Shown here one piece after another: positions 45,469-53,818 of a stretch of 64,000 nucleotides of DNA. A model generated the notes under the pieces. The model saw only the letters and a list, made by a program, of their open reading frames with translations, ran no database searches and was not told where the DNA came from. Each line of letters opens with the position of its first letter. Within the stretch, counting starts at the first letter, position 1. The position numbers and the translations under genes are program-made. This DNA comes from Parafilimonas terrae (GTDB lineage Bacteria > Bacteroidota > Bacteroidia > Chitinophagales > Chitinophagaceae): contig NZ_FOXQ01000001.1 in NCBI RefSeq assembly GCF_900115755.1, forward strand, positions 992,001 through 1,056,000. Reading direction: 5' to 3'.

Positions 45469-46122
45469 ATGGACAGAAGGAAACATTTAAAAATACTTGG
45501 CGTGGGCGCTGTTACAACCAGCGTTTTGGCAGATGCCTGCAAAACAGACAAAAAAGAACCGCTTACAAAACTGGCAGAACCCGCTATAGACCGTATGCCG
45601 GAAGAAAAAGCACACGATGATGCCATCAGGAAAGGGGATAAGTTTTTTACCCCTGATGAATTTGCCACTATTACCGTGCTTGCGGATATAATTATTCCAA
45701 AAGATGACGTGAGTGGCAGCGCCAGCGATGCCAAGGTTGCCGACTTTATAGAGTTTATTGTAAAAGATGAACCCAACTTGCAAACACCGTTGCGTGGAGG
45801 TTTAAGATGGATGGATGTGCATTGTTTAAATGCCTATCAAAAAGCGTTTAAGGATTGTTCAGCGCAGCAGCAGATAGAAGTGGTTGATCAAATTGCGTAT
45901 CCTGAAAAGGCAAAACCGGAAATGAGTTACGGCGTTTCATTTTTTAACCTGATGCGTAACCTTACTGCTACAGGGTTTTATTCAACCCAAATTGGCTGGG
46001 ACGATATTGGCTACGTTGGCAACAAGCCGAATCAATGGAACGGTGTGCCCGAAGATGTTCAAAAACAATATGGCGTTGCCTACACAGAGAAAGAATTAAA
46101 GGAATGCATCAGCTTTTCTTAA
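45469..46122 (+). CDS. Gluconate 2-dehydrogenase subunit 3-like protein with Tat signal
   Basis: The 217-residue protein starts with DRRKHLKILGVGAVTTSVLA (residues 2-21), a twin-arginine-type signal. The body matches the small subunit that accompanies GMC dehydrogenases: DEFATITVLADIIIPKDDVSGSASDAKVADFI, then GGLRWMD and YGVSFFNLMRNLTATGFY. The partner catalytic subunit upstream lacks a signal, so the complex may be exported folded, carried by this subunit. No cytochrome c subunit gene follows. The C29-adjacent LADAC is a poor lipobox. Confidence 0.85.
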   Translation: MDRRKHLKILGVGAVTTSVLADACKTDKKEPLTKLAEPAIDRMPEEKAHDDAIRKGDKFFTPDEFATITVLADIIIPKDDVSGSASDAKVADFIEFIVKDEPNLQTPLRGGLRWMDVHCLNAYQKAFKDCSAQQQIEVVDQIAYPEKAKPEMSYGVSFFNLMRNLTATGFYSTQIGWDDIGYVGNKPNQWNGVPEDVQKQYGVAYTEKELKECISFS

Positions 46123-46449
46123 AGCGGTTGCTGCTATTATGTATAATACGAAGCCTGTTTGTTTTTTGAAGTCTCTTCTTTGTGTAAATAAGCGAAGCGA
46201 ACGCTGTTGAAACAGAAACGATTATATTTTTAAGGTTTCTCATGTTAATTCAGAATACGGTTTTACGGATTTTCAAATTGCTTAACAATATTAAAGCCAT
46301 TCAAAAGCAAAATTGAGCTTTTCGCCAAATGTGGCAAGATTAATTTGTTAAACTTTTAGCTAAGCCATGGTGTTATATCGTTCTGCAAACGTGTAGCTTT
46401 GCTTCTTAAGCAAAATTCAGTTACCTTTGCCACCCCAAATTTTTCAGGC
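46123..46449. other. 327-base intergenic region ahead of yceD
   Basis: No gene is supported. Its right end contains two TAnnTTTG elements, TAGCTTTG at 46394-46401 and TACCTTTG at 46422-46429, the second with a well-placed -33 word. The left part is plain AT-rich sequence. Confidence 0.5.
46398..46429 (+). promoter_or_regulatory. Promoter of the yceD-rpmF-plsX operon
   Basis: TTTG (46398-46401) and TACCTTTG (46422-46429) are 20 bases apart, a textbook Bacteroidota promoter. The predicted start near 46433 gives a 17-base leader to the ATG at 46450. The -33 word is itself the end of a second -7-like element. Confidence 0.78.
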
Positions 46450-46989
46450 ATGAATTTCAGGAGAGAGTTTGAAATAGCGTTCGTTGGCCTGAAGCCCGGG
46501 CTTCATCATTTTGAATACCAGGTTGATGATAAGTTCTTTACAAATTATGGCGAGCAGGATTTTTCAAACTGCAACGCAACGGTAAAACTTGAACTTGACA
46601 AGAAAAACGGGTTCATGTTTTTAAAGTTTGATGTTGACGGAACTATTGACGTAAACTGCGACCGTTGCGGTAACCCGCTTACGCTCCAGTTATGGGATGA
46701 GTTTAAAGTAATGGTGAAGCTGGTTGATAATCCCGACGAAATGAATGAACAGGAAGAAGATCCTGATGTATATTACATCAGCCACGGCGAAAGCCATTTA
46801 CACCTGGCAGATTGGATATACGAATTTATAAACCTGAGCATTCCTTTGCAGAAAACCTGTCCGCCGGATGAAGAAGGCAATACGCAATGTAACCAGGAAG
46901 TACTTGCGAAATTATCGCAGGCAAAAGAAACAGATAAAGTAGCCAGCCCGGTGTGGGAGGCTTTAAATAAACTTAAAGATCTTAAATAA
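46450..46989 (+). CDS. yceD: YceD/DUF177-family protein
   Basis: The 179-residue protein has the DUF177 core: LEFDVDG-like FLKFDVDGTIDVNCDRCGNPLTL, with one zinc-type CxxC, then DPDVYYISHGESHLHLADWIYEFINLSIPLQKTC. The family is nearly always encoded before rpmF and has been linked to 23S rRNA metabolism. I use the ATG at 46450; the frame extends 51 bases upstream but that part overlaps the promoter. The L32 gene follows after 16 bases. Confidence 0.87.
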   Translation: MNFRREFEIAFVGLKPGLHHFEYQVDDKFFTNYGEQDFSNCNATVKLELDKKNGFMFLKFDVDGTIDVNCDRCGNPLTLQLWDEFKVMVKLVDNPDEMNEQEEDPDVYYISHGESHLHLADWIYEFINLSIPLQKTCPPDEEGNTQCNQEVLAKLSQAKETDKVASPVWEALNKLKDLK

Positions 46990-47005
46990 TTATAAACAAT
47001 AAACT

Positions 47006-47200
47006 ATGCCAAATCCAAAACGCAGGCATTCTCAGCAACGCGGCGCGAAGAGGAGAACACATTACAAAGCTGAAGAAGTAACTTTGAGCAAAGACAGCGC
47101 TACCGGCGAATTGCATGTACGCCACCGTGCACATGTGAGCGAAGGAAAGCTGTACTATAAAGGAAAAGTTGTTTCTGAAAAAGCTCCGCTAAAAGCATAA
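47006..47200 (+). CDS. rpmF: 50S ribosomal protein L32
   Basis: The 64-residue protein begins MPNPKRRHSQQRGAKRRTHY, the conserved basic L32 start, and lacks the zinc-binding cysteines of some homologues, so it is a C-minus form. It sits in the conserved yceD-rpmF-plsX order. A purine-rich stretch and AAACT precede the ATG. Confidence 0.95.
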   Translation: MPNPKRRHSQQRGAKRRTHYKAEEVTLSKDSATGELHVRHRAHVSEGKLYYKGKVVSEKAPLKA

Positions 47201-47215
47201 ACCATTATCGCTTTA

Positions 47216-48172
47216 ATGAATCTCGCTCTTGACATGATGGGCGGTGATTTCGCACCGCTGGAAGCTGTTAAAGGCTTACAACTGTACCTGCAGCATAATA
47301 ATGCTACCGTTTATTGCATTGGCGATGAACAGCAGGTCCGGGCGCTCTTAAGCGAATACAATTTACCGGAAGAAAAAACAGTTGTTATTCACGCGGCGGA
47401 AATAATCGGGTATAATGAAAACCCTACAAAGGCTTTAAAAGAAAAGCCTGATTCTTCCATCTCCAAAGGTTTTCAGTTATTAGCTTCGGGCAAGGTTGAT
47501 GCTTTTTTAAGTGCCGGCAACACAGGCGCCATGCTTGTGGGTGCCATGTTTTTTTTAAAACCTATTGAAGGTGTTTCCCGGCCTACCATTGCTTCTGTAA
47601 TTCCCAAAATAGGCGGAGATACAGCGCTTTTGCTCGATGTAGGTTTAAATGTTGATTGTAAAGCGCAGCATTTAGACCAGTTTGCTGTTTTAGGCAGCAT
47701 TTACTCCAGCAGTGTCTTAGGCATTTCCAATCCAAGAGTAGGATTATTAAATGTTGGTGAAGAAGAAGGTAAAGGCAATACGCTGTGCAAAGAAACTTAC
47801 CCGCTCTTAAAAGACAATTCCCGTATTAATTTTATTGGTAATGTTGAAGGCCGTGATATTTTTAATGCCGGTGCCGATGTAACTGTCTGCGATGGTTACA
47901 CCGGCAATGTTGTATTAAAATTAGGCGAATCAATGTACGATATTGCCAAAAGCCGGGATATGCACAATGATGAATTTATCCGCCGCTTTGCTTATGAAAA
48001 TTATGGCGGCACGCCCATTCTCGGCGTATCTAAACCGGTAATAATCGGGCATGGTATAAGCAATGATGTTGCCTTTTGCAATATGCTGCTGCTGGCCCAA
48101 AAAATGATTGAAACCGATGTGTGCGGAACAATCAAAACCGCATTCCGGCGCACCGGAACTTCCGCCTCCTGA
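47216..48172 (+). CDS. plsX: Phosphate acyltransferase PlsX
   Basis: It converts acyl-ACP to acyl phosphate for phospholipid synthesis, at the membrane surface. The N-terminal LALDMMGGDFAPLEAVKG and the middle SAGNTGAMLVGAMFFLKPIEG are typical. NVGEEEGKGN and DGYTGNVVLKLGE form the phosphate-binding end. Length 318 residues, as usual. It follows rpmF by 15 bases, the standard order in which fatty-acid and ribosome genes are coexpressed. Confidence 0.95.
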   Translation: MNLALDMMGGDFAPLEAVKGLQLYLQHNNATVYCIGDEQQVRALLSEYNLPEEKTVVIHAAEIIGYNENPTKALKEKPDSSISKGFQLLASGKVDAFLSAGNTGAMLVGAMFFLKPIEGVSRPTIASVIPKIGGDTALLLDVGLNVDCKAQHLDQFAVLGSIYSSSVLGISNPRVGLLNVGEEEGKGNTLCKETYPLLKDNSRINFIGNVEGRDIFNAGADVTVCDGYTGNVVLKLGESMYDIAKSRDMHNDEFIRRFAYENYGGTPILGVSKPVIIGHGISNDVAFCNMLLLAQKMIETDVCGTIKTAFRRTGTSAS

Positions 48173-48335
48173 TTTCTTTTCAACCAGTAAGCTCCTGTTT
48201 TATCTATTATTCCGCATTGGTTTATTTACCAAATTATTTCCATTAAATTGCTAAGGGCCATCATCCTGTCTATGTGATTTCAGTCACCGAAAAAGGCTTT
48301 GTTTCTTTCTAATTTTACACCATAAATCTTAAATT

Positions 48336-49751
48336 ATGACAGTTGAACAAATCTATACGGGTTGCCTGGCACAGGGTGCATATTATATAGAAAGTGAAGG
48401 CGAAGCTGTTATTATTGATCCTTTGCGCGAAGTGGACCCCTATATAAAAAAAGCCAAAGAAAATAATGCGGTAATAAAGTATGTTTTTGAAACGCATTTT
48501 CATGCAGATTTTGTGAGCGGCCATTTAGACCTGAGTAAAAAAACCGGGGCGCCTATTGTTTACGGCCCAACCGCTAAACCAGATTTTGAAGCCATTATTG
48601 CAACAGACGGGCAGGAATTTAAAGTTGGAAAGGTTGCATTTAAAATATTGCATACGCCCGGCCATACCATGGAAAGCACTTGTTATTTACTGAAAGATGA
48701 AAACGGGAAAGACGTTGGCTTGTTTTCGGGCGACACATTATTTATAGGCGATGTGGGCCGCCCCGATCTTGCGCAAAAAGTAAATAACGAACTTACACAG
48801 GATAAGCTGGCCGGTTACCTGTACGATTCACTTCACAATAAAATTCTGCCGCTGAACGATGACATTATTGTTTATCCTGCACACGGCGCCGGCAGCGCCT
48901 GCGGCAAGAACATGAGCAAGGAAACAACCGATGCGCTGGGCCATCAGAAAAAAGTAAATTATGCTTTGCAGCCAATGAGTAAAGATGAATTCATAAAAGC
49001 TGTTACAAAAGACCTTGTTGCACCGCCGGCTTATTTTCCATTGAATGTAATGATGAATATTCACGGCTACGAAAGCATTGATAAAGTGCTTGAAAAAGGA
49101 CAGCATGCCTTCGGCCCTAATGCATTTGAAACCGCAGCCAACGAAACAGGTGCATTGGTATTGGATACAAGAAACCCGCAAACTTTTGCAAAGGGATTTA
49201 TTCCCAACTCAATCAATATTGGTATAGATGGAAACTTTGCGCCTTGGGTGGGCACATTAATTCCCGATATAAAACAACAAATCTTGTTAATAACAGATGA
49301 AGGCCGGGAAGAAGAAGTAATAACAAGGCTTGCCCGTGTGGGTTATGATAATACCATCGGTTATTTAAAGGGCGGTTTTGAAGCCTGGAAAAATGCAAGC
49401 AAGGAAACAGACAATATCCACTCTATTTCTGCTGATGAACTGGCAGACGCCATGCAAAAAGAAAATATTGAAATTGTTGATGTACGCAAAAAGAGCGAAT
49501 ACGACAGCGAGCATATTACTGATGCAGAAAATGCACCGCTCGATTTTATAAACGACAGCATGGCGCAACTTGATAAGAATAAAACCTATTATGTGCATTG
49601 TGCCGGAGGCTACCGCTCAATGATATTCAATTCTGTTTTGCGGGCAAGAGGGTTCGATAACCTCATTGACATAAAAGGAGGTTTTAAAGCTATAAAAGAA
49701 AGCGGCAAATTTAAACTGAGCGAATTTGTTGCTCCCACAACACAGCTATAA
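48336..49751 (+). CDS. Metallo-beta-lactamase-fold / double rhodanese protein (persulfide dioxygenase-like)
   Basis: Residues 1-250 are a metallo-hydrolase with THFHADFVSGH (H54, H56, D58, H63), HTPGHT and GDTLFIGDVGRPDL, the persulfide-dioxygenase/ETHE1 style. Two rhodanese domains follow. The first (about 265-355) lacks the active cysteine and is probably structural. The second (about 375-465) has it in HCAGGYRS. The 471-residue protein would handle sulfane sulfur or glutathione persulfide in the cytoplasm. Sulfur-transport genes at 59.6-61.5 kb are compatible. Its persulfide role is inferred. Confidence 0.87.
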   Translation: MTVEQIYTGCLAQGAYYIESEGEAVIIDPLREVDPYIKKAKENNAVIKYVFETHFHADFVSGHLDLSKKTGAPIVYGPTAKPDFEAIIATDGQEFKVGKVAFKILHTPGHTMESTCYLLKDENGKDVGLFSGDTLFIGDVGRPDLAQKVNNELTQDKLAGYLYDSLHNKILPLNDDIIVYPAHGAGSACGKNMSKETTDALGHQKKVNYALQPMSKDEFIKAVTKDLVAPPAYFPLNVMMNIHGYESIDKVLEKGQHAFGPNAFETAANETGALVLDTRNPQTFAKGFIPNSINIGIDGNFAPWVGTLIPDIKQQILLITDEGREEEVITRLARVGYDNTIGYLKGGFEAWKNASKETDNIHSISADELADAMQKENIEIVDVRKKSEYDSEHITDAENAPLDFINDSMAQLDKNKTYYVHCAGGYRSMIFNSVLRARGFDNLIDIKGGFKAIKESGKFKLSEFVAPTTQL

Positions 49752-49782
49752 ACTTTAAGATTAAATACCCCCCTTAATACAG

Positions 49783-49815
49783 AGGCCGCTCGCAGGAATG
49801 AGAGCGGCCTTATTT
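49783..49815 (+). terminator. Terminator after the MBL/rhodanese gene
   Basis: AGGCCGCTC (49783-49791) and GAGCGGCCT (49802-49810) form a 9-bp stem with a 10-base loop, then TATTT. It separates this gene from the convergent cbb3 cluster. Confidence 0.82.
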
Positions 49816-49838
49816 GATAAACAAAAGGATAGAAAAAG

Positions 49839-50549
49839 TTAATGGCAGCTAACCGCACCTTCCTGCACAACATGTGGCAGCAATGGGCTCACGTATGGAA
49901 TACCGAGGCCCAACCCTCTCAGTATTAACAGCATGCCCATAACTGTAAGAAAATAAGGTACCGCCTGTTTCATTTTGTTGCGTATTGCAACATTTATACT
50001 CATACCAAGATAACCAAACAGGAACATAGCAGGCAAAGTGCCCAGCCCAAATAAACCCATGAATAAGGCAGCATTTAATACAGAACCGGCAGCCACAGCA
50101 CCCATTACAGCAAAATATACTAATCCACAGGGCAACAAACCATTTGCCATGCCCAGTAAAAACAATTGGCCTATATTTTTTGCCCGCAAGAACCGGCCAA
50201 TAAGGTTTTGAACCAGCAACTGAACTTTACCAAAACCAGGTAAGTGCATTAAAGGTTTTCTGAAAACATATTGCAATACTGCAAGCATAATTATTATGCC
50301 TGCAATAATTGAAAACCATTGCTGCAGGCCGGCTATATATAACTGCCTTCCAATTAGCCCAAATAAAAAACCTATAGTGCTATATGTGGCTATGCGGCCA
50401 AGATTATACAAAAAAATGCCAGCAATTTTTTTGGGTTTAGATAAATGATTTACCGGCAGCGAAAATGCTATAGCGCCGCACATGCCCACACAATGAAAGC
50501 TGCTGAACAAGCCAAGTGCAAAAGCTGGTATGATTAATTGCCACATCAT
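49839..50549 (-). CDS. SafE/UreH-like membrane protein of the cbb3 cluster
   Basis: The 236-residue, about six-helix protein has SSFHCVGMCGAIAFSLP near residues 15-31 and LPCGLVYFAVMGA mid-chain. The conserved cysteines and histidine suit metal handling. The family (sulfite exporter TauE/SafE by name) is regularly last in cbb3 clusters and is suspected of moving copper. The C-terminus ends in a Cys-His pair. Its ATG overlaps the ccoH stop by four bases. Copper transport is inference. Confidence 0.82.
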   Translation of the reverse strand: MMWQLIIPAFALGLFSSFHCVGMCGAIAFSLPVNHLSKPKKIAGIFLYNLGRIATYSTIGFLFGLIGRQLYIAGLQQWFSIIAGIIIMLAVLQYVFRKPLMHLPGFGKVQLLVQNLIGRFLRAKNIGQLFLLGMANGLLPCGLVYFAVMGAVAAGSVLNAALFMGLFGLGTLPAMFLFGYLGMSINVAIRNKMKQAVPYFLTVMGMLLILRGLGLGIPYVSPLLPHVVQEGAVSCH

Positions 50550-50986
50550 TGTTTTGTAACAGTAAGTGGCAGCTCCTTATAATATTTATTATTGCTGCTG
50601 TTCCATGATATTTTAACTGTATAGTTTGTGCCCGGCACTTTCTGTTTATTAATTTCCATTATGCCATTGGCATCAAGGCTTAGGGGAAGCTTAACATCAT
50701 TGGCGGCATCGGAGGCGCAATACAGCCAAACATCGCCCTCCAGGGAAAGCCCTTTCATCTCTTCCGGCATCTGAATAAAAATATCGCCTGGCGTTTGCGA
50801 TATTTTTACCGGGCTTATTGCTGCCGCTGCCTTGCTGCCGTCTATCTTATCCTGAAATTTTAATTCCTGGTTGTAATAATCATCAGAAACAAGATCGAAT
50901 TTATGCTGCGTGCACTTGTACACTAATGTTCCAATCAGCACCGCAAAACCAACAAATACAATGGCTAATTTATGTCCCCAGTTCAT
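50546..50986 (-). CDS. ccoH: cbb3 oxidase assembly protein CcoH/FixH
   Basis: The 146-residue protein has one N-terminal membrane helix (about 7-24) and a soluble beta domain with the FixH wording LVSDDYYNQELKFQDKIDG. It helps assemble cbb3-type oxidase on the periplasmic side. It lies between ccoG (11 bases upstream) and the SafE gene (four-base overlap). Confidence 0.85.
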   Translation of the reverse strand: MNWGHKLAIVFVGFAVLIGTLVYKCTQHKFDLVSDDYYNQELKFQDKIDGSKAAAAISPVKISQTPGDIFIQMPEEMKGLSLEGDVWLYCASDAANDVKLPLSLDANGIMEINKQKVPGTNYTVKISWNSSNNKYYKELPLTVTKQ

Positions 50987-50997
50987 AGTTTAAATTT

Positions 50998-52416
50998 TTA
51001 TTGCACAGGCCCCAAAAAGCTGGTTGTTTCTGTAAGAATTTCTTTATCGCCTTCATACAAAGCCAGCTTTATTTCTGTTTTCCTGTTATGAATATCTTTT
51101 TTAGGAAGAATTAAAAAGAATGACCCCGAACCTTGCCCTTCTTTTGCTACATGCACATAGGGTTTACCAACCACCTGCACACTTCCATCCATGTTCTTCA
51201 TCTTTATTGTTAGCGGAATATCTTTATCCGTTTTATTCATCACTTTTATGTTGTAAAGATTTGATACGCTGTCTTCACCTCTTTCCTGGAACAATTGACC
51301 CGGCGTACGCATAACGGTTACATCAATATCTTTTCTTGTAAACAACAGCACGCTCAGCAGCACCAGCACTACCATACATAAGCCTGTATAAATTTTCATG
51401 CGTGTTGTATAGTGCAGCGGCTCGCCGGTGGCAATAGAATTTTCAGATGCATAACGGATTAAACCACGCGGCTTATGAATTTTATCCATCACATCATTAC
51501 AGGCATCAATGCAGGCGGTGCAGCCAACACATTCCATTTGCACCCCATTGCGTATATCAATACCGGTAGGGCAAACACGCACACATTGAAAACAATCAAT
51601 GCAATCGCCCAACTGCAATTCGGCCGGCTGATTTTTCTTTTTTATACCACGCGGTTCCCCACGCTTATAATCGTAGGCAACTATCATTGAATTTTTATCG
51701 AGCAGCACGCTTTGCAATCTTCCATAAGGGCAAACTACCGTGCAGGCCTGCTCCCTGAAAAAGGCATATACGCCATAAAAAACACCACTGAAAATAAGTA
51801 TGGATGAAAGGCCCGCTATATGCTCGCTTACCGGTTCGGTAATAATTTTCTCCAGGTCATCTATACCAATAACATATGCGAGGAAAAAGTTGGCGATGAT
51901 AAATGATGATATGAAGAACAATACATGCTTAAGGCCAACTTTAAATATTTTGCCGCCCGTCCACGGCGCATTTTTTAAAGCTTTTTGCTGATTGGCATTG
52001 CCCAGCACCAGGAATTCAACTCTTCGAAACATCATTTCCATAAAATTGGTTTGCGGACAGGCCCAGCCGCAAAACAATCTTCCAAAGGCCGCTGTAAAAA
52101 GAATAATAAAGAAGATAAAAGTAACCATAGCCAAACCGAAGATGAAGAAATCCTGCGGCCAGAAAATCTTACCAAATACAACAAACTTGCCTTTGGGTAT
52201 ATTGAACATGAACAGCGGCCTGCCATTAATTTTTACAAAAGGCAGCCCGAAGAAAATTATAAAATACAAGTAGCTTAACCATTTGCGGATGGCGTATAGC
52301 TTTCCCTTAGGTTTCCATGCGTATATCCACTTTCGTTTTCCCTCTTTGTCAACCGTTGCCAGGCTGTCGCGAAAGTTTTCGTCGCTATGTTTATTATTTG
52401 TTGTTGCTGTATTCAT
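50998..52416 (-). CDS. ccoG: cbb3 oxidase accessory ferredoxin CcoG/FixG
   Basis: The 472-residue membrane protein has about five helices and two [4Fe-4S] ferredoxin motifs: CIDCFQCVRVCP and CVGCTACIDACN (about 270-305). A C-terminal immunoglobulin-like domain (from about 375) faces the periplasm. CcoG homologues reduce copper for insertion into cbb3 oxidase. CGWACPQTNFMEMMFRR near 115-131 is the other conserved cysteine region. It follows ccoP by five bases. Confidence 0.93.
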   Translation of the reverse strand: MNTATTNNKHSDENFRDSLATVDKEGKRKWIYAWKPKGKLYAIRKWLSYLYFIIFFGLPFVKINGRPLFMFNIPKGKFVVFGKIFWPQDFFIFGLAMVTFIFFIILFTAAFGRLFCGWACPQTNFMEMMFRRVEFLVLGNANQQKALKNAPWTGGKIFKVGLKHVLFFISSFIIANFFLAYVIGIDDLEKIITEPVSEHIAGLSSILIFSGVFYGVYAFFREQACTVVCPYGRLQSVLLDKNSMIVAYDYKRGEPRGIKKKNQPAELQLGDCIDCFQCVRVCPTGIDIRNGVQMECVGCTACIDACNDVMDKIHKPRGLIRYASENSIATGEPLHYTTRMKIYTGLCMVVLVLLSVLLFTRKDIDVTVMRTPGQLFQERGEDSVSNLYNIKVMNKTDKDIPLTIKMKNMDGSVQVVGKPYVHVAKEGQGSGSFFLILPKKDIHNRKTEIKLALYEGDKEILTETTSFLGPVQ

Positions 52417-52421
52417 TCTTT

Positions 52422-53609
52422 TTATTTCACAAGAGCGGTGGTTGTTTTAAGCGCACTATCTTTTACAGCGCTGCTGTCAGCAGCCGTTGCGCCCGCCTCT
52501 TTATACAAATCTCCCTGTGGTTCTTTTGGGGTTGCAGGTTTTGTTCCATGCAGCGACATTACATAACTGGCTATTTGCTGAATTTGTAATGGGGAGTAAT
52601 CATCTTTCCAGCTTTTCATGCCTTTATCAGGCCAGCCGTAAGTAATGGTTTTAAATATATCTTTTATACTGCCGCCATGCAGCCAGTAATCATCGGTAAG
52701 GTTGGGCCCAACGCCGCCACCGCCATCAGCAGCGTGGCAGGCAGCGCACATGGAAGTAAACACTTTTTTGCCTGCATCAATATCCGATGCCTCTGTTAAT
52801 TGGGTAACCGTATTTTCATCAACATTGTTTTTTGATTTGGCAAGAAAGCCCGCCCGCTGCTCCTCTGCCTGGTGCATGGCTATTTCCAATTCCTGAACAG
52901 AAGACGGCCCGGTGTGAGATACATGAAAGCGCCAGAGATAAACAACGGCAAAAATGATACAGATATAAAAGCCATACAGCCACCACGGCGGCAAGCGGTT
53001 ATCAAGTTCGCGAATGCCATCATAATCGTGGCTCATTTCAATATCCGCTTCTTCCTGTATAGGTTTAAAGCTGTTGAGCTTGCCCCATATTTTTTTAATG
53101 CTGAACAATTGCTCTTCTGTTGTTTCAACGGCTATTGCATTTTCTGCAACAGGCGCTTCTTCGTTAGCTTTCATTAAAGATTTTACCTGCCCAATTATAC
53201 TGATAAGGATAATTATTTCAACTCCTATTACAGAAACGAGCACATAAAAGCTTGTAGAAGATAGTGGTATAGCGGCTTTAACTATTTCCGTTTTTCCGGC
53301 TGCGGCATCATCTGTTACCACAGCATCCTGTGCAAACAGGGAGCTGCTTAAAAACACGAATAATAAAGCTGAAACTAATTTTGTTGCCGTGCTTTTTTTA
53401 ATCTTTTTAAGATTGGCTTTTGCCTGTTGCACCAGCATTTTTGCTGCCACATAAATGGCCAGCGCCAGCAATGCGGCAATAATGCACAAAGCAATTGCCT
53501 GCGGGCTTTTAGCCTCATTCATTTTAGGGCCATCCTGCGCCAATGCACCTAAGGGCAGCACTGCTGCAAAAAAGGCAATCAATTTTATAGACTTGTTTTT
53601 CATGCTCAT
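52422..53609 (-). CDS. ccoP: cbb3 oxidase subunit III CcoP, single-haem form
   Basis: This 395-residue subunit has several membrane segments: a signal-like start, helices near 36-56, 80-93 and 120-142, and one at about 210-227 after the CcoP hallmark DNRLPPWWLYGF. One cytochrome c domain follows with CAACH near residue 290 and the methionine ligand probably in GWPDKGMKSW. Only one CxxCH is present; proteobacterial CcoP has two. The long N-terminal extension is common in Bacteroidota. The C-terminal tail is alanine-rich. Confidence 0.92.
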   Translation of the reverse strand: MSMKNKSIKLIAFFAAVLPLGALAQDGPKMNEAKSPQAIALCIIAALLALAIYVAAKMLVQQAKANLKKIKKSTATKLVSALLFVFLSSSLFAQDAVVTDDAAAGKTEIVKAAIPLSSTSFYVLVSVIGVEIIILISIIGQVKSLMKANEEAPVAENAIAVETTEEQLFSIKKIWGKLNSFKPIQEEADIEMSHDYDGIRELDNRLPPWWLYGFYICIIFAVVYLWRFHVSHTGPSSVQELEIAMHQAEEQRAGFLAKSKNNVDENTVTQLTEASDIDAGKKVFTSMCAACHAADGGGGVGPNLTDDYWLHGGSIKDIFKTITYGWPDKGMKSWKDDYSPLQIQQIASYVMSLHGTKPATPKEPQGDLYKEAGATAADSSAVKDSALKTTTALVK

Positions 53610-53610
53610 A

Positions 53611-53787
53611 TCAGTTTATTTCCGCGCTGTTATCCAGTGGAATATTGCTTAATGTTTTAATGAGTTTTTTGTCTGCTTTCCATGCCCATAAAGACATTAC
53701 TACGAAGAAGCTGAAGAATATGCCGAAAGAAATAAGCGCATATATGGAAACGCCTGTAATGCTTTCGAGATAATGTATGAAGCTCAT
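53611..53787 (-). CDS. ccoQ: cbb3 oxidase subunit IV CcoQ
   Basis: The 58-residue protein has one membrane helix (about 14-35, ALISFGIFFSFFVVMSLWAW) and a charged tail. I start it at the ATG at 53787; the frame is open upstream but that would extend into the ccoNO end. It lies between ccoNO and ccoP, the standard CcoQ place, and its stop is one base from the ccoP start. Confidence 0.8.
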   Translation of the reverse strand: MSFIHYLESITGVSIYALISFGIFFSFFVVMSLWAWKADKKLIKTLSNIPLDNSAEIN

Positions 53788-53818
53788 GTAACTAATTTTT
53801 TGAATTAAAATTTTTGAA

